A stretch of 64,000 bases of DNA from Isoetes taiwanensis (taxonomy: Eukaryota > Streptophyta > Lycopodiopsida > Isoetales > Isoetaceae), in contig JAJEKV010000013.1 in assembly GCA_021234155.1 (NCBI GenBank), positions 19,750,237 to 19,814,236 of the forward strand. The letters are read 5' to 3'. The notes under the pieces were generated by a model. The model worked only from the letters and a program-made list of their open reading frames with translations. It made no database searches and had not been told where the DNA came from. Both the position numbers and the translations under genes were made by a program. Each line of letters opens with the position of its first letter. Position 1 is the first letter of the stretch. Below, piece by piece: positions 24,741-34,089 of this stretch.

Positions 24741-25213
24741 GTTTATTTACCAAAAAAAAAAAAAAAAAAAGAAAAATAAAATCTTCAACCTGAACAAACA
24801 GACTTTCTACTCTTAAAAGACTTTTATTAAAGACTTTTTCAAGGTACAATTGGCAGCCCTAAGTATGAAACAGGTGTATTTCCACTTAGGCCATAATATG
24901 GTTACTGAATATCCAAAATACATCAACAAACTGTTTAAAGCAAATAAATTTACAAAGGGGAATAAAACTTGTAACTCCAAAAAGGTCATAATATACATGA
25001 GAAATCTAGAGATACAACAAAACTCAGAATAATCTGCTGTTTTAACCAGCAGCAAACATCTGTATAAAAGAGTAGAAAGAAGGTACTGACCTTGTATAAT
25101 ACACAAATATATCATATGCAGTACAAAAATAACATTACATAGATAATTCTTGAAAAATCCTTGATAAAAGAGTCTTGCCAGCATTATGAATAATGTGAAA
25201 AACACACAGGGAG

Positions 25214-25305
25214 CAAGAAATCCCGTTACCTGCAGCAAACCATAGGAACATTAGCCTTAGTCAGGGTAAAGACCTAAGCGCTAGCAGGTAAGCTTAGATT
25301 TCTTG
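25214..25305 (-). ncRNA. Covarying structured motif in pLTR (left, subfamily B)
   Basis: The outer stem CAAGAAATC (25214-25222) pairs with GATTTCTTG (25297-25305). The inner stem ACCTGC (25228-25233) pairs with GCAGGT (25284-25289). The enclosed loop is 50 nt; internal-loop strands are 5 and 7 nt. Compared with the subfamily A and C copies the outer stem sequence is almost wholly different yet pairs perfectly, while CTGCAG, AGCC and GGGTAA in the loop are kept. In minus-strand RNA a conserved UUACC in the loop could also pair with GGUAA overlapping the inner stem. Confidence 0.65.
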
Positions 25306-26504
25306 GGCTCATCGCCCTTCACCATGTATGTCTTAATAAACAAACTAGAAGGTGTAAAAACTGAGGAAACTTTCCAAATTAAACCTATAACTCATATGGC
25401 TAACAATCATGCTATAGCATAGACGGAGTTTTAGAGGTAATAAGAGGAGGTTAAGGCCAACTCCGATCTGGTAATATGTTAGCAAGTTCCATTTATACCA
25501 AACATGTAAACAAATAAACCCAAAAGGTGACTGTTCATTACTTTACACAAGTAACACTTACGAAAGCACTTACTAAGCATAGAGAAATACCCAAGATCAA
25601 AGGTTTATAGCCGTTTCAAGTAATAATCATAAAGTCAAGCTTATGAGAACATAAAGTGAGAATAGTAACAGGAACATACATATTTGTTAACTAAAAAGTA
25701 GAGAGAACTTCAGATCGATATACCTAAGAGAATACAAATAGCAAAGAACTTAATCATGAAACATCATGGGACTATGTATATTTTCTATAGCAAAGCATCC
25801 AAAGATAATAATTTTAGAACAAATAGCAAAGAATACGTAAGATCTAAAGGAGGAAAATAAAGAAAGTACCACCGAGTAAGGGTAAATACCATAGAAAAAC
25901 CAGCCAAGAACAATAACACGTTAATTAAAATGATGCTATACTACAAAATAGCCATATACCTATAAGGAATAAAATACGGTTATAGAGCTAGCCCAGCCCA
26001 AGAAATAAACCTAGGCCCCTGAATCTACAGGTCCATAGAAAGACTATCAACATAGAGATGAACTCAAAAAGAGAATAAACACCAGCCAGAACCAATAAGC
26101 TTTTTGGAGAGTTTAAAGCGAATAAAGAACTACATTATTATTTGGCAACATACTATAGGTTAGTAGAAGCTAGAGCCATAATAGCTGAAAAACAATAATC
26201 GATATGCAAATAGACTAATCATAGATATAATTCGAGAGACATAATATATCCCCGTCCACAACCGAGCAAGAAATACAATAATAACCACATAAACCTGCCT
26301 AAAATGGGTTGAAAGCCAAAGCAGACACAATATATCAAGAAGCAATACTAAAAGTGTATAGGCTCAGCATGAATTTTACAAACAGTAAGAAGTCTACTTA
26401 AATAATAGAGAAACTGGCCAAGACCTGATCAAGCAACTTACTACAATAAATAGAGATATGGAAACAACAAAGATCTATAGAAAAACCTAGATAATTCATC
26501 CAAC

Positions 26505-26833
26505 CTGGTTAGAAGATGCAGGATAACCCATAGCTTGGGAAGCAGCTGGTATGCTAATGCCTGAGGGAGTTAATTTGCTAGATCCATCACCAATATCCGG
26601 GTATTCCACCATTACTGCTTTATCAGAGCTCTTTTGGGCAGTGCTCTTCTCACTGGCAATTTCTATAGAATCATCACCCAAATTTCGATAGGAACTGCAA
26701 TAGCTTTAGCAGCTACAACCTTTTTATGGAAAGAGAAGGGCTTCAACTTCTTGGCAGCCTTGGTTTCCTTAGCATTCTCTTCCTCAATTCTTCTTCTGGT
26801 AGCCATGTTTAAGTCTCCTTTCTTCCGGCCCAT
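26505..26833 (-). pseudogene. PLE leading exon, left pLTR copy (frameshifted)
   Basis: Starts MGRKKGDLNMATRRR like the intact copy at 44595-44951, but a 4-bp deletion near 26691 (GCAA lost) and a deletion of about 27 bp near 26642 break the frame. The CAG|GT donor (GT at 26504-26503) is kept. Its role would be the same as that of the intact copy; by position, only the right-hand copy would lead the element's own ORF. Confidence 0.65.
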
Positions 26834-27775
26834 GCCACCATTAACAAAGCTCCGACATCAAGACAACTGAACAGTAAATGAGCATGGCAACGAAATCAAC
26901 TCATAAACAGCAATATATGGACAAATCACAGGCTATTTTACAATAGCACTTGATACCGTCAGTCCTAAAGTCACGAATGACAGTGCATACCTGGAAGCCA
27001 GCTCCAAAACCAGCAAGTTTAACATCAGATGTATTATTAGAAGAAAACATTCACGATATCTTTTCGGCCACATATCCGTAACCCTAAAGTTCAAAAAACA
27101 GGTCTGTAACAACAAATAATTTTCCCTTTACCATTTTTGACCACCTAAGTTATATTTAAAACAATATTATCACTGGTTTAAGAATAAACAAGGTCAAAAT
27201 ACTAAAGTCTCAACAAATTACTTGTAATAATAACCACATAATAAGCCCAAAAAAAATATATGGGGTAAATCCTAAGATCCACGCCAAAAGTAGAGGTATT
27301 TTCCAAATGTTACATAGTGGTCTTTAAAACATAAGAACCAATGTGTGGGTCAACAACAACCACTTAAACTATAACAAGTCTTGTAGAGCCACCCCTGAAC
27401 ATGAAGATAAGCAAATCATGTTTCCAACACTACTCCATGCACTGATCATCACTGTAGCTAGTAGATCTGCATACAAGGATAGACATCCTAATTCCCACTT
27501 TATCACCATACTTGGTAAAATAACATAATGTTAATCCCAAGTTTAATGCATGCACTGTTAAGTAAGAATTTTGTGTAAAAGTAAGCAATAGGGAACACCC
27601 ATATGGAATTGCAAGTCCCCAATTACAAAATCATTATGGGGCTAATATGTTCCCCTACACCAGTAGTCAAATAATATCATTATTAGCCTTAGCATAACCA
27701 AATCTCCCCTTTTTTTTATATATGAAGTCTTTATAACTATAAATGACCAATAATAAAAAACCCTTCCTCCTTCCG

Positions 27776-27876
27776 TAGGATAGGTGGCCTTGATGGAATT
27801 CAACATAAAAGCAAATACCTATGGTATCAACAAGGAGGGTAGGACCTTGTTGAACACCAAGGTCCTACCCATCCTA
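27776..27876 (-). other. Bistable hairpin region after the PLE ORF
   Basis: Lies 24 bp past the last PLE stop codon and against the pLTR. One hairpin pairs GGGTAGGACCTTG (27837-27849) with CAAGGTCCTACCC (27858-27870), 13 bp perfect. The other pairs TCAACAAGG (27827-27835) with CCTTGTTGA (27845-27853). They share CCTTG and exclude each other. An outer stem is possible between TAGGATAGGT (27776-27785) and ACCCATCCTA (27867-27876), with one G:U in minus-strand RNA. The subfamily A copy at 20982-21022 keeps both options. Confidence 0.6.
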
Positions 27877-27899
27877 TAGCTGCATACCCTGAGCATAAA

Positions 27900-28097
27900 T
27901 CAAAGTAGAGCTTTAAGTTCCCTTACCATATCCTTGATGTTGTACAGAAGTCCAGGAAACACTTCATTGTTTAAAATCTGCATTATTCCCCTGATGATGT
28001 CCGTTTTTGCAAAGCCATTGCTGCAAAATATACCAATGAGTTCCGAAATGTCTAAGGCAGCCCTGTGAGATTCGGAATGTGTATAAATATAAGGCAA
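27900..28097 (-). pseudogene. PLE reverse transcriptase, C-terminal piece
   Basis: A 65-codon open stretch with SELIGIFCSNGFAKTDI, in the position where Penelope-like proteins end after the RT thumb. It is out of frame with the preceding piece (28154-28807); stops lie between them. It ends with TGA at 27900, shortly before the junction hairpins. Confidence 0.5.
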
Positions 28098-28153
28098 AAT
28101 CTGAGATAAGATGACTTTAGAAGATTGAGCATATGGTCTGCAACTGTATGCTT

Positions 28154-28807
28154 TTATGAATTTGCATACCTTGAAAGGTAATTTAGCTCTTTTATCATAC
28201 CTGGAAATACTAAAGATCCCTCCAAAACCTGTATGGTAATATTCAAGAAGTTACATTCACTACCCAACGTATGACTGGTATTATTAAATATAGTTTCATT
28301 TTTAATCCCTAAAACATCCATATTGTAAATAGTCATCTCAGAATTCCTACTGAAGAATTCATTCAAATCACCCCCATTAATGATATTTAAGTCATCGATA
28401 TCTAGCAGCATGTTTGAAGCTGGACTGCAAGAGAACCCCATAGGAATTCCCCTAATTTGTCTCCATATATCATTACCCATCTGTAAGAAGCAATGGTTGA
28501 GCAACCACTCATTCATAGCCTTAAATGTTTCCTTTTCAATGTGAAACCAGCTGATGAACTCCTTTCTGTTTGCAGAGTTTACCAATTTAATTATGACTTC
28601 TTCATGTTTGAACTTATAGATTAGATCAAACTTTCTTTCCTCATTCCTTTGATATTCCCAGGTATGGTCAATGATGTCATTAATAATTTCAATAATACCC
28701 TCATTACCTTCAAGAGGGATGTTCTCATAGCACTTCGTAATGTCAACTGAGAAGACATTATGGATTTTCAATGGTAAGTTTAGAATAACATCATATTTAG
28801 AATTCAC
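28154..28807 (-). pseudogene. PLE reverse transcriptase, palm domain
   Basis: The largest RT piece (217 codons). VDITKCYENIPL (about residues 21-32) carries the first catalytic Asp (motif A). GIPMGFSCSPASNM (about 119-132) is the family's motif B. LLDIDDLNII follows at about 133-142, where the catalytic [YF].DD box is expected; here the two Asp are present but the preceding aromatic is changed (DIDD). MDVLGIK and CNFLNI follow as in Penelope-like proteins. By position a short segment is missing between motif B and the DD box, so the product would probably be inactive. The upstream part was split off by the LINE insertion. Confidence 0.75.
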
Positions 28808-28829
28808 AATCCAACAAGGATTAATTTTG

Positions 28830-29036
28830 TTACGTCCCCATAATCTTAAACTTCTTTGCTTTCTTGTGATGTATATAAGGCCATATCTCCAAGCACGAAG
28901 TTAAGAAACCGCAGTTGATGAATTTGGAAATCTCAGAAAATATCGTAGCATTGGCATTGGTAAGCCACCTGTATTCTTGCTTGTGTGCTTTGTAGCTAGC
29001 CATTAGATATGGTAGTTTAAGGGATACAAACTGCAA
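28830..29036 (-). pseudogene. PLE reverse transcriptase, finger segment after the LINE insertion
   Basis: LKLPYLMASYKAHKQEYRW fits the Penelope-like segment P-K-x-HK-x-P-x-x-x-R that precedes motif A. In the same frame, homology can be followed back to about 29073, where a (TAAA)n tail of the inserted LINE begins. The frame then stops near 28830, before the palm piece. Confidence 0.65.
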
Positions 29037-29704
29037 AGGCCCAATGAAAGCTGAAATCTCCTTGCAACAATTTTTAATAATTTATTTATTTATTTATTTG
29101 TCTAATGCTCACTTAGGACCTTGAAAAGCCATGGAGCAAATATTCACAACTTTAACAAAAATGTACGGTGTGTATCCACCCTGTTCATATACTCTCCTAC
29201 AAAGAATGGTTCCAGATTTAACAATGTATAAAAACTGTCTATGTGTACCTCGAACTCCTCCCTTATATGCTCATATGTGCAGGGCAAAAAGGTATGGGCT
29301 TCATCCTCCACGTCTCCAGCGCCACATATCTTACATTTCTGCCTTCCATGGGAATGTTAAACCATCCGCCTACTTCAATCTCCAAACCGATGAGAGCTGG
29401 TTGGGTATCTAGCCATTACTCGTTTATATGCATTTGGGATATCTGAGCATAGATAAGCTTGGCTTTTTGTATTCTCTCATGTCATTAATCAGATTTGTAA
29501 TAAGACATTTTGCTACCCGGGGCAGCCCATAAACTATCTAATCGCAAGCTTTTCCAATAAGGTTCTAGCTTCATTTTATCATTAGGCCGTTTGCTTCGAT
29601 AACCCCCATTTTTTTTGCCCAATTCCAGAAATCTCTTAGCCATTTTGTTCTGAATTTGCCATAGCTTGATAGGAGATTCGAAGTTGACTATTGTTCTTGT
29701 AGCC

Positions 29705-29947
29705 CTACATCATAAAATTTACAGTTTGATAAAGAGCTTCAAGCTCGAGAGGTAGCAACCCAACTTCTGCTAGCATTATTGCATACGGAGTTTGAGCTTT
29801 GATTCCAAGCTCTTCTCGTATAAACATTTTTTGCACGGATTCTACTTGGCTCCATAGCTTAGCCGGACATCCAGGTCCCCACACTGGTGTACCATATAAC
29901 AGCACCGTTTGCACAAGAGTCTTGAAAAGCATTTTTTCAGCTCCCAA
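29705..29947 (-). pseudogene. LINE RT C-terminal region, out of frame with main ORF
   Basis: Contains LVQTVLLYGTPVWGPG, IREELGIKAQTPYA and LAEVGLLPLE, the post-RT region common to many LINE polyproteins (Y/W-rich segment, then an A-E-G-PLE block). It continues the 641-codon ORF after a frameshift near 29945. Confidence 0.65.
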
Positions 29948-31767
29948 TCAATTAACGAAGCTTTATTACATCTTGTTAGCATGCTGTATAAGGCTGATTT
30001 TCCTCCTGTGACTCTTCTTTTCACACAATCTTTCCAGCTGTAATTTGAAGCAAAATCAATGCCCAAATATTTGTAGCATTCTACTGTTTCAAGAGCTTGA
30101 CCCTGATATAAGAAATCTGGTCTCTCCCTAGTACCAAAAACCATAATTTTGGACTTAGCTATATTTACCTTCATCCCCTTTGCAATGCAGAATAATTCCA
30201 GCCCGTGCAAATGTTTCTGTAATACTTGCTTTTTGTTGGCTAGCAATACAATATCATCTGCGTATAACAACAACTGAATAAGACAGTTACCTATTTGTGT
30301 GCCCTGTAATGATTGATCTTTGAGCCATTCTTCCAATTCGTCTATGAAGATGCCAAACAGGGTTGGCGATAATGGGAAGCCTTGGCGTACTCCGACCGTG
30401 CTTCTCACTCGTGTGCTCAAATCTGTTGAGATTTTAATCAGAACTTCGGAGTATAATTGGGCTATGGCTGCTCTGATTTCTTCAGGAACCCCTAGCTGCA
30501 CCATCCTCTCGCTTAGCTTGTCTCTTGGAACGGAGTCAAATGCTTTGGCGAAATCTATAAATGCTACAAACAGAGTTGCATTCGGATGTCTAGCTTTCTC
30601 CACCAATACTCTGAGTGCAAGAGCATGGTCCAACGTACTATGTCCTTTCCTAAAACCAGCTTGGCATGGAGAACGTTTATCATTTCCTTCTGCCCACAAA
30701 CTAAGCTTAGATTCCAAAAGGCTGCCCAAAATTTTTGCAAAAGTACTCCCAATAAGAATTGTTCTGTAATTTGATATCACTCTCTTATCACCTGCTTTGT
30801 GTATTGGGTGGACCCTGTTTATGTTCCAATTATCTGGCAAACCTTGTCTAATCCCTTCATTTAGCAAGCTTGTAAGCGTGGACAGTGTCTGCTGCCCGCC
30901 CCATTTTAGGAGCTCCACGCATAGTCCATCCATATCACATGCCTTATTGTTGGCCATACTGCTTAGTGTTTCCTGCACATCTGATTCTGTAAAAGTTATA
31001 CATGTACTGGAGGCTATTTTTGTCATGCTATTTTGGCCATTCTTCTCATATAAATCTTGGACTAATTTTAGCAAAGCATCTTCCTTTATACTAGTGCTCT
31101 CAAATCTGCCTCTAAACATATCCCAAAAAACTTTTGGTGTGTGTTTGAGATGCTGTGTCAATTCCTGTTGCTTTTTCTTGTAATAATCACGTTTCTTCTT
31201 CCTCAAGAGCTTTTTGTACCATTTGGGTTTGAAAATGCAATTCTGTGGCAATCTGTTTCTAGCATGCTTGCATTCCTCATCCCACCATGCATTACATGGT
31301 CTCCCATGGATGCACTTCCTAGTCATTCCAAAAATCTCCTTTGCAGCATCTAGTAATAATGTGGTAAAATGATTTGCATCAGATATAAACTCTCCGGACC
31401 ATGTGACCTGATCTAGCAATGCTTCAATGTGTTGTTCATATTCTTCATGTCTGTTATAATTGACTTTAATCCTGGGACGAAAAGGCTGCTGCTGTAAAAT
31501 AGTTTCCGGGCCAGTTTTAAGCATGATAAACAAGGGTTTATGATCTGATTCTGGGAGCTTTTTGCCAATCCAAAAGTCTCGGATCAGATGTATATCCTTG
31601 GCCAATAGATAATCTATCGTGCTGGATCCAGAATGATTTGAGAATGTAAACTCTCTTGATTGCATGAAACATTTCAAGCCATTTATGATCTTCAGCCCAC
31701 ACATAGTACCAAAATCTAACAGCATCTCGCCCATGTGATTTGATATGTGATCTTCAGAAGTTCTCAC
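29842..31767 (-). CDS. LINE endonuclease C-terminus plus reverse transcriptase
   Basis: A 641-codon open frame. Residues about 45-80 hold TIDYLLAKD and ESDHKPLF, the end of an APE-like endonuclease (SDH motif). The RT follows: FIDFAKAFDSVPR (motif A, catalytic Asp, about residues 405-417), GVRQGFPLSPTLFG (motif B), LLLYADDIVLLA (motif C, catalytic Asp pair) and YKYLGIDF. The RT core looks complete, which is notable beside the decayed PLE. The upstream endonuclease (31768-32315) is frameshifted and the C-terminal part (29705-29947) is out of frame, so the element as it stands is probably not autonomous. The start is arbitrary because the true ORF should extend upstream. Confidence 0.75.
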   Translation of the reverse strand: MRTSEDHISNHMGEMLLDFGTMCGLKIINGLKCFMQSREFTFSNHSGSSTIDYLLAKDIHLIRDFWIGKKLPESDHKPLFIMLKTGPETILQQQPFRPRIKVNYNRHEEYEQHIEALLDQVTWSGEFISDANHFTTLLLDAAKEIFGMTRKCIHGRPCNAWWDEECKHARNRLPQNCIFKPKWYKKLLRKKKRDYYKKKQQELTQHLKHTPKVFWDMFRGRFESTSIKEDALLKLVQDLYEKNGQNSMTKIASSTCITFTESDVQETLSSMANNKACDMDGLCVELLKWGGQQTLSTLTSLLNEGIRQGLPDNWNINRVHPIHKAGDKRVISNYRTILIGSTFAKILGSLLESKLSLWAEGNDKRSPCQAGFRKGHSTLDHALALRVLVEKARHPNATLFVAFIDFAKAFDSVPRDKLSERMVQLGVPEEIRAAIAQLYSEVLIKISTDLSTRVRSTVGVRQGFPLSPTLFGIFIDELEEWLKDQSLQGTQIGNCLIQLLLYADDIVLLANKKQVLQKHLHGLELFCIAKGMKVNIAKSKIMVFGTRERPDFLYQGQALETVECYKYLGIDFASNYSWKDCVKRRVTGGKSALYSMLTRCNKASLIDWELKKCFSRLLCKRCCYMVHQCGDLDVRLSYGAK

Positions 31768-32470
31768 ATAGATCGGATCTACAATCTCATCCAGGTTTGC
31801 ATCCGATATGTCAAGCAGAGGTCTTTACCGCCGCTTCTCCTGCAAGGCCCATTAAAGTCTCCTAAAATTAGGATCTCTCCATGGGCACTAAAGTGTATGA
31901 CATCTAAGCATAGATTATTAAACGGATCAGCTTTATTCAACGTGCTTTTTTACACCAAGCTGTTGATTGGTGCTGGCGAAGTAGCAAATAGCCATAAACA
32001 AATTTGATCTCTTCGTCTTGACCTGAAGCCATATATATTGTTTATCCTGATCATATTTGACAACCTGCACATCTAGTTTTAGATTGGGTTTGCTATAAAC
32101 AGCTATACCACCAAAACCACGTCCTACTCCTGGTACTTTTTCATTCCAACTTTGATCGATCGATCAAATCCACGATATCGGTAGAGAGTGAAATTGGTGT
32201 GCCCATGTTTCGCGGAACAATAATATATCATTTTCAATCCAGATATCCATCGTTGCATCAATCTTTGCTTGATTAAGACCGATAGCATTCCACAAACTCA
32301 CTCTCAAGGTTCTTGTTTCTAGCTTCTCTTCCTTTTTGTTACAACCGCCTTGCCTCCATGATCTAAGTATGATATGAATCCTGGCTGCCTCGGCCTCCTT
32401 TTACCTTTATCCATTCCTTCTTCCTATTTTCTACCGTGGTTTGAGTAGGATCCATGTCCGGCATTTTTTT
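31768..32470 (-). pseudogene. LINE 5' region: worn ORF1 tail and endonuclease N-terminus
   Basis: Near 32460 a short frame starts MPDMDPTQTTVENRKKEW. From about 32313 the endonuclease start LRVSLWNAIGLNQAKID is readable, then DIWIENDILLFRETW, GFGGIAVYSKPNL and GEILILGDFNGP. Several stops and frame changes interrupt it. Order and motifs (WN, ETW, GDFN) match APE-type endonucleases of LINEs. Confidence 0.6.
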
Positions 32471-32661
32471 TTTCCCCTTTAAGTGAACTCCTATTGTGCA
32501 ATACTCTATCCCCGCGTCATCTTTGCTCCCGAATTTGACTATGATAGGGTCTGGTATATGACCCTATTTTCCCTACCCTTTTTCTGATATGAACCCGGGC
32601 TCATGCATATAATCATATCGGGAGAACATTATATTTTTTCAAAATCCGAACCATTCAGCCT

Positions 32662-32955
32662 TTATAGCATTTGATTAACCATATGTAATGGACATATGAA
32701 AGTCGCATTGTTGCCGACTTTATCCAATTCGTCTACAAAGATGTTGTGATTTAACCATTGAATATTTTTACTAACCTCTGGATCTTTCCATAGAAATTTC
32801 TTTGGTAGAAGTTTATCTTTTAGCTCAGTAATTTCCACATGTGCCATCTGCATCAGCATCTTACAAATGCAATCAATATCCTCATCTGATAAGTCAAGCA
32901 ACTGAAATTTATTAATATTAAAAAAGTGGTGGCAAGCTTTATCAAAATCCATCAT
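32662..32955 (-). pseudogene. PLE ORF piece before the LINE insertion
   Basis: 97 codons ending FICPLHMVNQML, which corresponds to the Penelope-like segment of the type 'vvCk..Y...L' before the RT fingers. Similarity seems to run on after the stop (RLNGSDFEKI) to about 32630, where the LINE begins. It overlaps the preceding piece by ATGA, a single frameshift. Confidence 0.6.
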
Positions 32956-33383
32956 AAAATATCATCAGGTATATGGTTCAATCCACAAGCAAACACATTT
33001 CTTAACTTTGTACTATGTATAATCTCCAAGTTTGTAGTCCTCACATGGTTAATACTTGGGTCAATAAATCTTTTCAAATTCGGATTATTGCAAGGGCAAT
33101 GATTCGGTTTTCCATCAGCAAACACTTTGAATGGTTTACATACTCTTTTTGTGATCTGGTCTATGTATCTCCACGCAAAGATAGTATTATCTACTAATTC
33201 TTTACCTCTGTCATTCAAGACTTCAAACATAACAGTATGAAAGATCTTTTTGGTGTTAAATTTATCCAGTGCTTTTGAAAGGAATGTGAGGTGAACTATG
33301 TATGTCGTTTTAGGCTCTTTCACTAAAATCAAGTGCTTCTTCAGGTTGACATCCTTATATATGCTTCTGGATTTTTCATGCAC
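32952..33383 (-). pseudogene. PLE ORF piece with CPC / HVRTTNLEII segment
   Basis: 143 codons. The stretch CPCNNPNLKRFIDPSINHV, then TTNLEIIHSTKLRNVF and GLNHIP, follows the pre-RT pattern known from Penelope-like proteins (C.C..., H[VI].TGDL.I..., L...G...R). It is split from the next piece by a frameshift and from the upstream ORF (34090-35241) by several stops. Confidence 0.6.
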
Positions 33384-33829
33384 CTAGAAATAGAGGCAAA
33401 ATTAGAGTGTGGAAAACAAAGATATTAAACAAAAACAAAGCAAGACTTTATTTTAATAAAGGTTTTCATAAACCATGCCAAATGGCCATATAAACAGATG
33501 TAATATCTGAAATTTTCAATTCCATTGAAGTATAATCAGTCTAGGAAGTATAAAGGACAAAAACTTCCAGCTGTACTTAGAATAGTAGTAATATGTAAAA
33601 GCAAATGGGACAGTGGTCTCCATTTATTTCACTCAACCGAATTTTCTACTGTTCTCAAGATTTACATTGCAGTAAGCCTCACTAATAGTCATATTTCCTC
33701 CTTTAGTAATGGAGTAATCATCCGCATTGTTGGAGCTCATAGCATAAGGAATAGGTGTCACAAAATGGATCTGTGTGTGTGTGTGTACCGATCTTCAAGT
33801 TAGGATCAGTATAAATTCTTGGAGGAAGT

Positions 33830-34060
33830 TTAGGAACCCGATTTTGGAAGTTCGGTAAGAATAAATGAACTTTTAGAATAACTTTTAGCAGCAAAGGCTG
33901 GTTGTCCACCAGAGTTATTAGCCTTCAAAAATGCAATAGGCTTAATCATCTTTTCAGCAATATCGGCCAGCTTATCATTGCCAAATTGCATTTTAAGATT
34001 ATCATCAGGGGTCTTAGCAAAGAGCGAAGTCATCTCAAACATGACTCTTCTCACCTCCAT
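33830..34060 (-). pseudogene. PLE ORF piece, central region
   Basis: 76 codons directly downstream of the long N-terminal ORF, in another frame. No known motif is visible. It is assigned to the PLE by position and orientation alone. A TG dinucleotide run lies just beyond it, near 33771-33786. Confidence 0.4.
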
Positions 34061-34089
34061 GTATGAGATATAAGCAAGAATAGCAGGCC

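Larger units (their letters stand above)
24783..27760 (-). repeat. Left (3') pseudo-LTR of the complete PLE
   Basis: Starts CTTCAACCTGAACAAACAG and ends AATAATAAAAAA, matching 35364-51369 almost base for base outside the L1 and Copia insertions. It is uninterrupted, so it shows the pre-insertion sites: AAAAGTGTATAGGC at 26351 for the L1, and GATATCTTTTCGGCC near 27056 for the Copia element. A 141-codon hydrophobic open frame (25238-24813, minus) is kept in both pLTRs. Because the two copies are near-identical this is not independent evidence of coding. Confidence 0.85.
29074..32630 (-). mobile_element. APE-type LINE inserted in the PLE reverse transcriptase gene
   Basis: On the minus strand the element runs from about 32630 to a microsatellite tail of AAAT units at about 29102-29074. 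An endonuclease domain can be followed from LRVSLWNAIGLNQAKID (near 32310) through ILGDFNG (near 31870) to ESDHKPLF in the long ORF. A 641-codon RT ORF follows. A tail of AAAT units rather than poly(A), and the RT motif style, set it apart from the L1 at 36.9 kb. It lies in the same orientation as the host PLE. A clear target-site duplication was not found. The 5' end is approximate. Confidence 0.75.

Noticed and set aside
24813-25238. 141-codon hydrophobic open frame kept in both pLTRs (also 35394-35819)
   Set aside because: The two pLTRs are near-identical, so retention proves nothing. It starts inside the structured motif and lacks homologues in the other pLTR subfamilies.
30320-31183. 149- and 128-codon frames on the plus strand
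   Set aside because: Antisense shadows of the LINE reverse transcriptase ORF.
29040-32660. Target-site duplication for the LINE in the PLE RT
   Set aside because: A-rich stretches on both sides share only short similarity; no convincing direct repeat.
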